Assembly (NCBI RefSeq): GCF_002105155.1
Contig: NW_019028987.1
Coordinates: 612,501-676,500, forward strand
DNA from: Lobosporangium transversale
Lineage: Eukaryota; Mortierellomycota; Mortierellomycetes; Mortierellales; Mortierellaceae
DNA length: 64,000 nucleotides
Direction: 5' to 3'
Part shown: one piece after another, positions 28,047 through 39,952 of the stretch
Numbering within the stretch: position 1 is the first letter of the stretch
Layout of the letters: the number at the start of each line of letters is the position of its first letter
Made by a program: the position numbers and the translations under genes
Notes under the pieces: generated by a model
Seen by the model: the letters and a program-made list of their open reading frames with translations, nothing else
Databases searched by the model: none
What the model was told of the DNA's origin: nothing

Positions 28047-30661
28047 CGAGCGTCAGATTTATAAAGCAGGTATTCAGAAGATGTAAGCAAAGAAGGGTTG
28101 ACCGTTTGAATGGAAGCTATGGATGAAATGTTGGCACAGAAGTGGCAAAGATGAGAGGAAGTCCATTCAACAAACACTTGTCAATCGAAAAATAAAATAA
28201 AATGTTTATCGTGACTGCTGAGGACAATGACGTTAATTCCCACTCTTTTGGCAACGCGTAATAAGCTAAAAACGGGGTCGCACAATCTAGGCCCAAAAAC
28301 AAAGAGGTCAACTGATTTATTGCTCTTTCTGTCTTTTCGCACAGTTTATTCACTCTTGAACGCCTCCTGCTATCAGTGTATTGATTACATTACTCAGATC
28401 TGCTACTGAGTCTTGCATATCCTTCGATGTGCACCTTCTTTTTTGCCTATTATATGCTATATCGCCCAACCCCTTCCACAGGTCTTAAATCCTTCTTCAT
28501 GCTCTTCGAACACAACGCTCAAGCGGTGACCTCTTCTCTCTCTCTTCTTTCCTTTCCCTCTTTGGTTCAGTTGATGCAGTATAGCTGGCGAGATAATCCT
28601 TTCGAGAGGGTTCCCCGAGTCGGATTCAACGCGCGGGGAGACTAATGCCGTGTTGAACATCAAAGTCGTCATAGATCCTTGACACCACATATGTATATGC
28701 GCTTGCAAGGCATTTTATTCCTGTCATAGTTAGGGCGTAAACAAGAAAGAAGGACATTGCCACCTTTGTCCACATCAACAGAGTACTCTTATCTTAGTGT
28801 AGAAAACGATTTGACTATAAACTGAAGGGTTAGCAATCGTTAGAGCATCGCTCATAAACCTTAGTTGGTAAACTACATGCTTTTGCGGCATTTAAATTGA
28901 GTGCCAAAGTCTCCGCTTTTCTATCCTTTTCGTATTGTCAGAGAGTAAGCCGTGCACCTTCCTTGACATGAAAGAGTTGCACGCTCAAAGGCACGTTTTA
29001 AAGACACAATCGACTGGCGTGGCTTTTTTGTTATCCCGAACAAGCTTCTTTAAAGTTCTGGCCCCACAACTCCAAGAATTTATCGGTTTCCATGTGTTGG
29101 TAATTCCACGCGCACATAGAGGGATGGCTTTAAGAAGTGCTTCTAGCTGATATTCATATTCCCTCCAGGCTATATTCTTTTGTTACGTCCTGGGGCTTGG
29201 AGGTGCACCCAAAAGGCTAATACCAGATTAATTAATGACGGCCATGGCGGGATCTAATAAAAGGCTCTCGCCTAGTAACCATAATAAACAACTCTTGATC
29301 TCCTTAACTTACCAGGCTTCAGAAAATATCTCAGCTTGTGGTCATATCCTCAGCGCTACCACGAACGGTTTTATATATATTTTCATCTGAGGATATAGCG
29401 AAGATGAAATAGCATATGATACCTTCTCAGCCCCTTCCGAACGAGTCGATACAAAGGAATGAAGGGATGAGACGGAGGTGTATTCCCATAGAAGAAACTA
29501 ATACTTGCTGTCCTTGGTGGTTATTTTGCACCGTTCTGTAAATTTAGCTTGTATCACCACATCTGGAAAAACCGGTCGAAACAAAAGACACGCCAGTATA
29601 CGAAAATATCTGTGTGTAACGAGAGGAAACCAAAGGTCAAAAAATTCGGGTGTTTTTTCAGCACACAAAACTTCCCTCCGTCCCGCACAGAAGTATAATA
29701 TATAAAATAGTGGTGCTTTTTATGTGGAGGTGGAGGTATCAACAAAGAGTGCTCATGTGCAAATTCTACAACAAAGAGAAACATCCATAGAATTTCGTTC
29801 AAAGCGAATAGAAGAATCACAAGTGCCATTAGTACTTAACGTGGTGTGGTACAAAATAGAGAAAAGATCCACAAAGTGCAGAAGTAACAGCCGAGTAGAC
29901 CAAAAAGGCCGCCCCACCAGCATCCTTATTGGAGGATGAAGATCTTCTCATCTGTTCAAGACGGTTGCAGCTGTGCCCTTCTTTTTTACATGGGTTCGCC
30001 TAATGTTACATAGCTTCGATTACCAACTTCAGAGTCATAAAAAGTGATAACTTGACTCTATATGTATGAGTGCACATTTATCTACCCACAATCAATATAC
30101 TGACAGAGTCAACCATTTGGATTCTTTGAATCAAGTAGGAGAGAAGGGTAAATGGGTATGTATGAGATGTTGAAAAAATTAAAATTAACTACAGGAATGT
30201 GTAAAGGAAGTGACGCGTCTACGCTAAGACAGAAGCTTAAAATATTAGGTGGTTAGGAGTTTCACCAAATAACCAATCACCATCTCGTGGTTGATCTACA
30301 ACATGGAGAGAAGAGTTGAGGAAGATTTGAGGAAGATAGTGCAGAGGGAGGACTCGCACCTTATAATATTGTGAATATACATCGTAGGGGGAGTTGGATT
30401 AAGCAGATCCACATAATTGATTAAAAAGAACAAAGCACAATATTTGTTCTACAAACAGCAGATGAGAACAGTCATCAGATCGGCTCAACTGCTTCGCGCC
30501 TGTTACCATCTTTCTTGCTTGTCATTCACTGTATAAAAAGGCCTTTGTGATTTCGATATTTTTATCTTTTTTTTCATTCAAACCTTCAACTTTATCCACT
30601 GTTTTTTTTTCTGACATTTCCACACTTTCCATATTATTATCCAACTATCAAAATCTTCAAC
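28047..30661. other. Gene-poor 2.6-kb region
   Basis: No supportable gene. Scattered frames under 95 codons have no domain features. The last 130 bp hold a TATA box and a CT-rich leader belonging to the decayed nuclease gene that begins at 30662. Confidence 0.5.
30532..30540 (+). promoter_or_regulatory. TATA box (TATAAAAAG) of the XPG-like pseudogene
   Basis: TATAAAAAG lies 130 bp before the ATG at 30662 and is followed by pyrimidine-rich leader sequence. The promoter of the decayed gene therefore seems better preserved than its coding sequence. Confidence 0.55.
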
Positions 30662-31502
30662 ATGGGAATCGTAGGACTATGGCCGCTTTTAGAGGAGAAA
30701 GGATACGATCCAATTTTCATCAGCCGCTCGAATATTGCTTCTCGTTTGCTTGCACTTGATCTGAATAAGCAAAGAGTTGACGTCCAGGCAGTTTTCTTCA
30801 TCACCATTTGCTCTGCCTAGACCTCACACTTGCGCGACACGGCCCATACCATCCTAGAACGGAGGATCTCGGGATTGCTTGTAAAGCAAGCTTCGTCCTT
30901 TATCTCGATGGGGAATCCTGCCTAGAAAGCAGGCAACTAATGACAAAAGACAAGAGTTGTGCGCGAAAGCTTTGGCTCAAGCGACCAAGTTCATCGGGCA
31001 GTTCGAAGTGAGGGTCAAAAGGAAGCAAGCTACCCGAAAAGCCCTCTTCAAGAGCATAGACAAGAATCTCTTGGGGGCCTTTCATTGGAGGGAAGAAGAC
31101 AAGGCTGCGTTTGCCACTTACGTGGATTCGAATGGTTGGACCGTCGTTCGTTCCCTAACTGAGCCGGAATTGCAGATCGCAAGAAAATGCCAAGAAGGTG
31201 ACATCGTCGTCACGACAGACAGTGATCTGCTTGCATACAAGAGTGTTAAGACCATTTGGAGGACAATTTCGAGCTATAACATCCTTGAATATGATTTGGA
31301 TGATATACTCAAGCATCTCGAGCCCTCCAGAGCACAGCTCACGGCCTTGGGGGTTGTCACGCGAAACGAATAGCATGACAACCCATCGTTGACATGCAAG
31401 GCTAATCTGAGCACCCTGAAAGGGCTCGATGGCACACTTGGTAATTATTAATCTGTATAGTCTCTTTTCTTTATCTACATTTATGATAGTGTGATATACT
31501 AA

Positions 31503-31533
<31 letters not shown>

Positions 31534-32274
31534 AAAGGATCTGTACGTCATCTTGTCAATCTGTATAAACAGGATAGCAGTATCATGCGTCGAAATAAGG
31601 GTGTGCGCACCTATGCAGTCCCACTGAAGGTGTTCGCGGGCAGGTCGCAACTCCATCAACAGTCCCGTTCCAAGAGTCTCAATGATATGACCAAGAACTG
31701 GTTAGTCTGCTTGATCGATTCCAGAAACTTCGTGCCATGTTCGAAAAGAACAAGGAGCTTCGTCAGCAAAGGGTTAAGGCCAGTGCTGGAGCGGGCTCAG
31801 CTGGCTCTGGGGACCATCAATCCAGGTTCCGGGGCCATCCCAAGCAAGCTTACAACCGTTTCCAGGCTACGGAGCCCCGAACACAGCGACCACGGTATTC
31901 GTTCAAGACGCGCGAGCGTATTATCAAGCACGCGTCGCCAGAATAGATGAAGAAGTATACATGGAAAAAGTGGAAAGTGGAACCTCCTCCTTTGCCCTCT
32001 GCCCCTAAGCCCAAAAAAAAAAAAAAAAGAAAATCGCAAAATTGACTTCTGTCGAGAGGATCGATAGCATGAAAAAGAAAGACCTTGTTAGGAAGATGCA
32101 GTTCGAACACCCTTAGGTGGCACTGACAGCCGGTTCTCTAAACGCCAACGTCAGTCGTACACTTGAAGGGCAAAGCGTTGGAGTGAAGCTAGCGTACTAG
32201 AGCAAGTTCGTCACGTTGTGGGCCTCGCTGCAATAATAAAAAGGACGGGCCAGCAACTGCTTGGGCAGTATATA

Positions 32275-33796
32275 CAGTTCTCCAAAAAAGTGTTAGCATG
32301 TTTGTCAGTTTTTAAGTTTTTCTCTGTTATCTCTTCCATTTCGCCTGAATATAATCTGATATATCACCCGGGCCCGTGACTAATCTAAGCCGCAACTAAG
32401 CGTTGCTCCTAACACTTTTTTGAAAGCACCCCCATAAAACTATATTTCCTCCTCAATAGTCTATGTAACCTCCCTTGTTGCCGTAGAGGTTCCTTATCCT
32501 CCTGGTCATGCTTTCATACAGCCCTTGGACCTCTTCTACATCAATATTGGACTATATGTCTTAGAAGCGGTCCCATAGTTCTTCGAGTGATTTCGGCGCT
32601 GTTGGATAGCCTTCTAGTTCTCTCTTGACATGCGCCCAGATGTTTTCTATTACGTTGAAATCAGAAGAATTTGCAGGCCATTTCAGCACTTTCATCTTGG
32701 CTTCTTCATATATCTCATCGCGGTGTGGGCCGTGTGGACCCTAGCGTTGTCTTGTTGAAATATACTTAGCTGGATCTATGTTATACCAGTCCCATGATCG
32801 GAATACATAGTCTTTTAGGACAACGAGGTATGCTACTGAGTCTAGCCCTCCTTGGAGCCAGCTTGCATCGCCTAGGCCATAAAAGGTCACACAACCCCAG
32901 ATCATAATCTTGCCGCCGCCACCTTGCTTTTTCTTTTGGACCTGGTGTGCCAATATTCGCTTGCTTCTGGGTCTCTTGAAGCAATATTGCCTTCCAAGGG
33001 GCCCTATCCTGCTGATAATGACCTCATCAGAGAACATCACGTTATCCAGTCTTCGACGGACCAGTTCAAGTGCTCTTTTGCGAACTGGTACCGCGCGGCA
33101 ATTTGATCCGCAGTGAGATCATGCTTCTTTCGCTTCACATATTCTTTCAAGCTCCCCTGTGCAAGGTAATCTCAGCCGCTCTCTGTATGAACCTATACCC
33201 CCTGTGTCGATTTGAGGGAGTGCTGTCCGTTCCTTAAGGTTAAATGTTTTCCTATGTCAAAATAACGAGCTAGTAAGGTCTTTGTTCTCTTGGTAACATT
33301 CGAAGGACGACCTCTTTTGGAGCGTGAAATACTTGCTTTGTCCCTTTGAGCGATTTTGGATGCGGAAAAAGTAGAGATATGGAGAGCACGGGACACTTCG
33401 CGGACGGATTTCCCTTGTCTCAGCATGGTCATCGCATCCTTGACTGTCTGAGATGATAATGTCTTCATGCTCAGTTAAAGGCTATATGGTGAGAGGTAGG
33501 AGCCTTAACAGTTGTGTGGTATGTTTGATGATGAATATAGCTTTGGAATAGCTCTTATAGAGCGGATGAGGATAGCATTTATATTTTTTCGAAAAAGTGC
33601 TATAATGGACTTGTCAACTTTCTAGAGCCTTCCAGCCATAACAATAAATCAGCGAGACCTAGAATTTTCTGGAAGACTACATATAATACCCGAGAATATA
33701 CGGTAGTAACATAGCCTCAGTAAAATGGCAAGGTATGAAGATATTGAGGGGAAACCAAAAATTACTGAAACATGCTAACAGTTTTTTGGAGGACTG
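32275..33796 (-). mobile_element. Tc1/mariner-family DNA transposon (inactive), TA target duplication
   Basis: The 1522-bp element is bounded by TA on both sides (32273-32274 and 33797-33798). Terminal inverted repeats start CAGT[T/C]CTCCAAAAAA and run on through TGTTAGCATGTTT, 29 nt with two mismatches. CAGT termini and TA insertion are typical of Tc1/mariner. A further inverted copy of CAAAAAAGTGTTA occurs inside the left end (about 32411-32424). The transposase gene inside is read on the minus strand. The element lies within the XPG/RuvC pseudogene. Confidence 0.93.
32450..33468 (-). pseudogene. Tc1/mariner transposase remnant (DD34E type)
   Basis: Starts at 33468 with MKTLSSQTVKDAMTMLRQGK, a paired/HTH DNA-binding N-terminus (REVSRALHIS), and meets a stop at 33193. 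The catalytic core continues in shifted frames: MFSDE (first Asp) near 33037, IMIWGCVTFYG, FQQDNARVHTAHTA (second Asp) near 32760, and SSDFNVIENIWAHVK (Glu) near 32660. Several stops and frameshifts separate these blocks, so no active transposase can be made from this copy. Confidence 0.88.
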
Positions 33797-35028
33797 TAGA
33801 AGCAGTTACCTCGGGTCCTGTGGCCGATGCGGATCGAGAAATCTTGGACTGTATCTGCCCTCGCATTTCGGTATAAGAAGCTACGACGTTTGCCGGCGAA
33901 GAAGCTCAAGAGGAGGACGCTTCAGAAGAATTTCAAGACGTTGGCGAGGATGGTGGCGAAACACCACGGCTCGGCCAGGTCGGATTTATAGCAATGTTCC
34001 TGCGCTACTTGTACAGCAGAACGTTCAGCCAAAAGACCGCAAATGGTCGATTGCTGAGCAAGTTTACCCAGAAGTTGAATGCCCTTAATTTGACCCCTGA
34101 CAGCCCAATCTATACCAGCACAGTCGATTAGAGGCCGCTCTCGAGCATGCCTTTAGTTTGGTCAGCACCCAGTCAACTTTGCTCCGAAATCAAAAGGCCT
34201 TTTCGGCATGGTTGCGTTGAGCTTCAAAGAAAGTAAAGATGCTTCAAACGTTAAAGGCTTGCACATATTGCCAACTTCCTACACCCTACTAAGCTAGTCT
34301 GTATACAATATTTATATAGACCAAGGTCCTTAGAAACAAGGGTATCCTTCCCCTTTTGTCATTGGTTGACATCGATGAGGGCAGAAGTGCTATTGAAAAC
34401 TTTATACGATTGAACAGTATCACGAGAAGTGGCCGTACCATAATGCCACTTAGTCGACTTAGAGATGGCTTCATAACTATCTCAGAGGAGGCCCTTTTAG
34501 CTCCTGTGGCACAAGCAGGGTTTGATGGAGTATATCGTAAAGAAACTGCGATATCCGCACTAACCGATATCGCCGCTTTGTTCGGAGGATGAGGCACCAG
34601 GGACATTGGCCACGGTGCTGATATCAGATATTGGAAGGAATGGGCCAAACCATGGTCGCAGAGGGTTCAGGCACAAGGCGTGGTTGATGAACATGGGAGA
34701 AATGAAAACGCACTGATATCAGTTTTCAAGCGAGGACTTCGACCCAAAAGTTTACAACGAAAGTGGATACGTGCTACGCGGCAGTATTCGGATCGACGGT
34801 CACACACTTCAGTTGCTGGCGTTCAAAATGAAGGAGTTTAACTGCGTCAAGTACAGGAGGCTTGCTAGTAAATGGCTACCAAATGGCATCACGAGCACAG
34901 TAGGCGGTACAGACTATTACCTCACTGAGGTCCGAAACGTCGTCAAGACTATACAGGACGTGGTCGACCTTTGGGGATGCGATGCCAACCGGATCAAGAT
35001 CCTAGGCCTGGACCTTGGCCAAGCATAC

Positions 35029-35042
35029 GTCGTTGGTCGTTG
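35029..35042 (+). repeat. 7-bp tandem duplication causing a frameshift
   Basis: GTCGTTG is repeated directly at 35029-35035 and 35036-35042, immediately after the GLDLGQAY motif. Counting only one copy keeps the downstream frame (GACALLPEEYD) in register with the upstream one. Confidence 0.8.
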
Positions 35043-36118
35043 GTGCATGTGCGTTGTTGCCAGAAGAGTACGACCTTGTAAAGCGAGAGAAGAATCGACA
35101 TAAGAGGGAAAAGATGAAGCAAAAGAGTAAAAAGAGGAACAGGAGAAGGAAGAAGAAGATGAACAAGAGGATGAAACATAAAAAAAAGGCAGGGCAAAAA
35201 AGAAGAGGAAGAATAGGAGGCCCAAGAAGAGTAAAAAGCACAAAGGGAAAGGAAGGAAGAGAGAGAGAGGGCCACCGAGAGCGACTGTCATGGGTTCTAT
35301 CTTGAAAGAATGACGTCCATTGACAAGGCCATACTTCGCCTATACCTTCTAGACAACTTCCATATACATTTCTAGATATTTCTACGATTATCTTTCATTA
35401 CAGTATAAATGTAGGAAACCCTAGATAGGAAGAAGAGTCAACTCTTGTCAATAAAAAATTTCCACTCACCTAGTTTAATGAAGTCTCCCAAAACTCTTAC
35501 AGCGACGCTGAAAAGGGCGGAGGGAAGCGTAGGGGAGTCGAGACCAAGTCTAAGGCTGCCACCAAGAAAGACAAAGAAAAGGCGAGGATGAAGGAGAGCG
35601 GAACCAAAAACACCGCTAAGGAGGACAAAGGGAAGCGTAGGAAGATGGAGACTGGGGAGACAACAATGACCACTCTATCTTTAGCCTGTGGATGAGAATG
35701 GACAGTATCTCTGGATGTAACGAAAGGCGCCACCAGCGACAAGCACAAGCACAGGCGCAGAGTCGAGTTTAGGTCAGAGCACAACGTCGGGCCGTGGCAT
35801 CTTTGTATCATAGCAAAAGGCGGATCAAAGAGGGGGGTGCAAGAAGTTGGTTAAATAGTTAGATAGCCATTTGTGTTTGCAAGCACACTAATTTAGATGC
35901 AGCGCGGTTGCCTAATTACCCCCTCGGTGACGTAATAGGGTCAAGATTGTGCTGCACTTGCTCACAATACGCTAAAAAACCAGCAACCACGCCCACTCTC
36001 ATCGCCGCAGCGTGGAAACTTTTTTTTGTTTCTCTTTCTTTCTCCTACCCGCTCTCTTCTCATTTTCGCTCTCTAATTACAAGTTTTCTCTCATTATTCA
36101 TTAACGGAACACTAAAAA

Positions 36119-37287
36119 ATGGGTCTTGTTGACGAATTCCGCTCAGGAAACTTTTCTCTCTATGGGCAATGGCAAGTTGACAAACCCCTGAATCGTATTA
36201 AATGAATTCTGTCGTGTAAAAGGTCATTTTAACAACGGTTTCAACTCAAGGACATTGTCAGCGTGAACTTTATGTACATAGTCGCATCTCCTGATGAGAG
36301 GAAGGGGGCTAGCAAATTTAGGTTTGTAAATACCACTGAGTCTCTTTATAATACCTTTACTAACCGTTGGCACGCCACTTCATTTGATACTCTAGGTTTG
36401 GCCTCTTCTCAATCGTTTGTAAGCTGAACAAGCATAGCTAACCACAATTGATAAAAGGATATTTTACATTAATCTCAATAGAATAGAACTAATCTATCAC
36501 AACTATCTGCTCTCCAATAGCGCTCATTCTTTTCAGCTTTTTAAGTTTCCACATCCTATGGTCCATCTTGGGATGGTAAGTCATATGTAATGAGTGGGGA
36601 GTGGCCAAATTTGTCCCTAAATGTTTGTTTTTCTCTGATTGAAACCACATCTTGTTCACATCACTATTGGCAACCAGGATCATGGCCTTCCTACTTGTCT
36701 TCATTGAAATCCCTTTTTGTCTTAAGGTGAGAGAGCAAAATTTTGTTTAACTATGATTGCTGTTGCACTTCAGATTGAATAAAAGTGGGACTGATACCTT
36801 TTATTTTTTTAACATATCCTTTTACCTTAGTGCTGTCCCACTAGTGCCAAGTTGTAGGTCATTCAGTGATAAATGGACACGTTTGGAATACTTGATAACT
36901 GTGGAGTTAAAAACCCACTTGTAACATCTTTTTTTGTTTCTGTCTTCTTGTTGATGTAGTGACAATTTCTTGACTCAATTCCAGAACTCGTACTTTCGAG
37001 CAGCAGGCTATGTTGTGTAAGTGGAGTTGACGTTTCAACGAGAGCCTTGGTTTAAGTTACACCAACATGTAAACTTGCTTTGTGATCATCTTTTATTCAT
37101 GTTCCTATCATTCAGATTTGCTATTATCATGTGGCTCGCTTTCGGCATTGGTGGACGTACTCTTCAGATCGTCTCTGCGCTGCTCTTGACTGGTGGAGCT
37201 GTCTCTTATACTATTGCCGCTCTCCGCCATCAAACTCCCGCCTCTAGCACCATTACAGGAGGCACCGGTGTGTCCACCATCGTATAG
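36119..37287 (+). CDS. TVP18: Golgi apparatus membrane protein Tvp18
   Basis: Seven small exons (36119-36171, 36396-36418, 36521-36575, 36678-36726, 36831-36853, 36960-37016, 37116-37287) join to 143 residues. The product begins MGLVDEFRSGNFSLYGQW and ends TGGTGVSTIV, both family hallmarks. Four hydrophobic segments are visible, including LVFIEIPFC at the second. Cys-Cys-Pro follows that segment, as in relatives. Family knowledge: Tvp18 is a small four-pass protein of late Golgi Tvp23-containing vesicles, related to the calcium-channel flower family; its exact role is unknown. The first intron has a GC donor (AATG|GCAAGT). Two exons are only 23 nt, and the reading frame is lost if any exon is skipped. 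Confidence 0.92.
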
Positions 37288-38098
37288 GATTTCCTTAGAG
37301 TAAACAAACAAATAATATTACTTCTTATCCAGTGGTGCTCACTAATGTCTCCATCGCTGCTCTGGGATGCTAGACGTATGTTTGTAAAAGTAAAAATAAA
37401 AACATCAGCTTTTGACAGAATAGAGATAACACAGCAAAAGATACCTGCATGCTGTGATCATATTGTTGGTGCCCTTTAGCGTGTCTGGCCTGTAAAATCA
37501 TGCTCCAAGATATCAATTTGCTGTATTAAGGGGCTCGACACTATTAAATATTCTCTCGCTGGCCAGGATTTGATTTCCACCCTTTCACTTGAAACTTTTT
37601 ATACAAGTAAGTCTGTTTGTATAAAAGATATTGATGGATGGAGGCACATCCCATGCATCCATCGCCCTTGCTCTGCTACATCCCATCCATCCATCCATCC
37701 ATCCGTTGATTCTATCCATCAATCCACACCCATTTCTGTGTTCTGCTTGTCAGAATCATCCTCTCAAGTTACAACTACTCTAAAAGTTTGACTTTATGGT
37801 AGTTGGCAACTGACCAACTTAGTCTGTTCAAAGTCTTGTAACCCCACTTAATATCCAGGATTTCTGAACTTGCACGAAGAGGGTAGACACTCTCTGCTGA
37901 CGCTGACGACGGCAGCAATTGTCAGTGTTTTTCGTTGCCCCGCGCAGGCGATTCTTTTTTTTTTTTTTTTTTTTTTTTTAACTGCGGCTTTGCTCTCAGC
38001 TTCATTGAATTTCTTTAGTCTTCTATAACCTTCGAGCATATACTCTTATTGAAAAACTAGACAACATTTTCTAACATGATTTTTTCTCTTTCACTAGA
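37288..38098. other. TEF1 upstream region with likely 5'-UTR intron
   Basis: The sequence CACTAG directly before the TEF1 ATG, preceded by TTTTTTCTCTTT, looks like a 3' splice site, as is common for fungal TEF1 leaders. A GTAAGT at 37607 is one possible donor but I could not confirm it. The region also holds a (CATC)n array and a 25-T run at 37955-37979. Confidence 0.55.
37680..37711. repeat. (CATC)n microsatellite
   Basis: About seven CATC units in the presumed TEF1 promoter or leader, with additional loose CATC/CATCA copies on either side. Confidence 0.85.
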
Positions 38099-39481
38099 AT
38101 GGGAAAAGAGAAGACTCACGTTAACGTCGTCGTTATTGGACACGTCGATTCTGGCAAGTCCACCACCACAGGTCATTTGATCTACAAGTGCGGTGGTATC
38201 GACAAGCGTACCATTGAGAAGTTCGAGAAGGAAGCCGCCGAGCTTGGAAAGGGTTCCTTCAAGTACGCCTGGGTTCTTGACAAGCTCAAGGCTGAGCGTG
38301 AGCGTGGTATTACCATCGATATTGCCCTCTGGAAGTTCGAGACCCCCAAATACTACGTTACCGTCATTGACGCTCCCGGACATCGTGACTTCATCAAGAA
38401 CATGATTACTGGTACCTCTCAGGCTGACTGCGCCATTCTCATTATTGCCGCTGGTACCGGTGAGTTCGAGGCTGGTATTTCCAAGGAAGGTCAGACCCGT
38501 GAGCACGCTCTCCTTGCCTTCACCCTTGGTGTCAAGCAGCTTATTGTTGCCATCAACAAGATGGACTCCACCAAATGGAACAAGGAGCGTTTCGAGGAAA
38601 TCGTCAAGGAAGTCTCTACCTTCGTCAAGAAGGTCGGTTACAACCCCAAGGCTGTTGCCTTCGTCCCCATTTCTGGCTGGCACGGAGACAACATGTTGGA
38701 GGAGTCCGTCAACATGCCCTGGTACAAGGGATGGGTCAAGGAGACCAAGGGTGGTGAAGTCAAGGGTAGGACTCTTTTGGACGCTATCGATGCCATTGAG
38801 CCTCCAGCTCGCCCTACCGATAAGCCTCTTCGTCTTCCTCTTCAGGATGTCTACAAGATCGGTGGTATCGGAACAGTCCCAGTCGGTCGTGTTGAGACCG
38901 GTATCATTAAGGCCGGTATGGTTGTCACCTTCGCTCCCACCAATGTCACCACTGAAGTCAAGTCCGTCGAAATGCACCACGAAGTCCTTACTGAGGGTAT
39001 TCCCGGTGATAACGTCGGATTCAACGTCAAGAACGTCTCTGTCAAGGATATTCGCCGTGGTAACGTCTGCTCTGACTCCAAGAACGACCCCGCCAAGGAG
39101 GCTGCTTCCTTCAACGCTCAGGTTATCGTCTTGAACCACCCTGGTCAGATCTCGAACGGATATGCTCCCGTTTTGGACTGCCACACTGCCCACATTGCTT
39201 GCAAGTTCTCCGAGATTCTTGAGAAGATTGATCGCCGTACCGGTAAGGCCACTGAGGAGTTCCCCAAGTTCATCAAGTCTGGTGATGCTGCCATCGTCAA
39301 GATGGTTCCCTCTAAGCCTCTCTGTGTTGAGACTTTCCAGGAGTACCCTCCTCTTGGACGTTTCGCCGTCCGTGATATGCGTCAGACCGTCGCTGTCGGT
39401 GTCATCAAGTCTGTTGAGAAGACTGATGGTAAGGGTGGCAAGGTTACCAAGGCTGCTCAGAAGGCTGGCGGCAAGAAGTAA
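38099..39481 (+). CDS. TEF1: Translation elongation factor 1-alpha
   Basis: An uninterrupted 460-codon frame beginning [17 protein letters not shown]. It carries all GTPase motifs: GHVDSGKST (G1), DAPGHRDF (G3), NKMD (G4) and a SGW element (G5 region). Domains II and III are complete ([25 protein letters not shown]), ending in a lysine-rich tail. Family knowledge: eEF1A delivers aminoacyl-tRNA to the ribosomal A site in the cytosol. The codon use is strongly biased to C-ending codons, as expected for one of the most highly expressed genes. A long spurious open frame on the opposite strand is a product of that bias. AATAAA near 39549 is a likely polyadenylation signal. Confidence 0.99.
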   Translation: MGKEKTHVNVVVIGHVDSGKSTTTGHLIYKCGGIDKRTIEKFEKEAAELGKGSFKYAWVLDKLKAERERGITIDIALWKFETPKYYVTVIDAPGHRDFIKNMITGTSQADCAILIIAAGTGEFEAGISKEGQTREHALLAFTLGVKQLIVAINKMDSTKWNKERFEEIVKEVSTFVKKVGYNPKAVAFVPISGWHGDNMLEESVNMPWYKGWVKETKGGEVKGRTLLDAIDAIEPPARPTDKPLRLPLQDVYKIGGIGTVPVGRVETGIIKAGMVVTFAPTNVTTEVKSVEMHHEVLTEGIPGDNVGFNVKNVSVKDIRRGNVCSDSKNDPAKEAASFNAQVIVLNHPGQISNGYAPVLDCHTAHIACKFSEILEKIDRRTGKATEEFPKFIKSGDAAIVKMVPSKPLCVETFQEYPPLGRFAVRDMRQTVAVGVIKSVEKTDGKGGKVTKAAQKAGGKK

Positions 39482-39952
39482 ATTGCGTCAAAGTATTACT
39501 TCAGTGTTCCATATGAAAATCATCTCCAAAAGAGTAACTTTTGTTTCAATAAATCTGTTTTTTTAAAGTGAATTTTGCTCCTACGGAGTCTATTGAAGGA
39601 TGTTTCAATTTTCAGGTACTTTCAGGCACTGATGATATTCTATAAATGCAAATTTGCGGTCTATTCCGCGGTTCTTATGAGGTTTGCAACTATGGAATAT
39701 CCCACAACCTTCTTTTAGCTCTGGAAATGTTTTGTTTGTCATGAACCTCAGAACTATATTTTTTTACAGAGAGCGCTTCTTGCTTTAGCAAGCCCTCTAT
39801 CTAACGCGATAGATCACTGAAATCCTTTTATCCACTAAAAGACTGTTCTGACCATGTTCTGACCAGTATTGTGGTCACGATCGCACTGAAAGCCTTTTTT
39901 TATCATGCCGTGGACGTACAATTTGGGCAAATGACAGATCGACCTTTTTGTC
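39482..39952. other. TEF1 3' flank
   Basis: AT-rich DNA without a supportable gene between the TEF1 polyadenylation signal and the minus-strand remnants that follow. Confidence 0.5.

Larger units (their letters stand above)
30662..35830 (+). pseudogene. Decayed XPG/FEN1-like nuclease gene with C-terminal RuvC-like (TnpB/Fanzor-type) remnant
   Basis: The frame opens at 30662 with MGIVGLWPLLEEKGYDPIF, the typical XPG N-terminal start, and stops after 52 codons at 30820. The homology continues after frameshifts at about 30957-31373 with an XPG-I-like block (EPELQIARKCQEGDIVV, then TDSDLLAY). Lower-complexity segments follow (RPRYSFKTRERIIKH, about 31890; LNANVSRTLEG, about 32140). A Tc1/mariner copy interrupts the gene at 32275-33796. 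Beyond it the frame resumes (EAVTSGPVADADREILDCI). At about 34775-35080 it reads GSIRIDGHTLQLLAFKMKE, TSTVGGTDYYLTEVRNVVK and IKILGLDLGQAYVVGACALL. The last resembles a RuvC-I strand carrying a catalytic Asp. Lys/Glu-rich filler follows to about 35690, and no RuvC-II/III or zinc ribbon is left. The many stops and shifts show it is dead. The RuvC assignment is inference from motif shape. Confidence 0.7.

Noticed and set aside
28427-29150. Two plus-strand frames of about 70 codons as genes
   Set aside because: No domain features, poor composition and no splice context.
34994-35305. Frames of 79-124 codons on both strands of the Lys/Glu-rich stretch
   Set aside because: Composition artefacts of purine-rich DNA at the end of the decayed nuclease gene.
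38057-39193. 378-codon frame on the strand opposite TEF1
   Set aside because: It mirrors the strongly biased codons of elongation factor 1-alpha; no family resemblance of its own.
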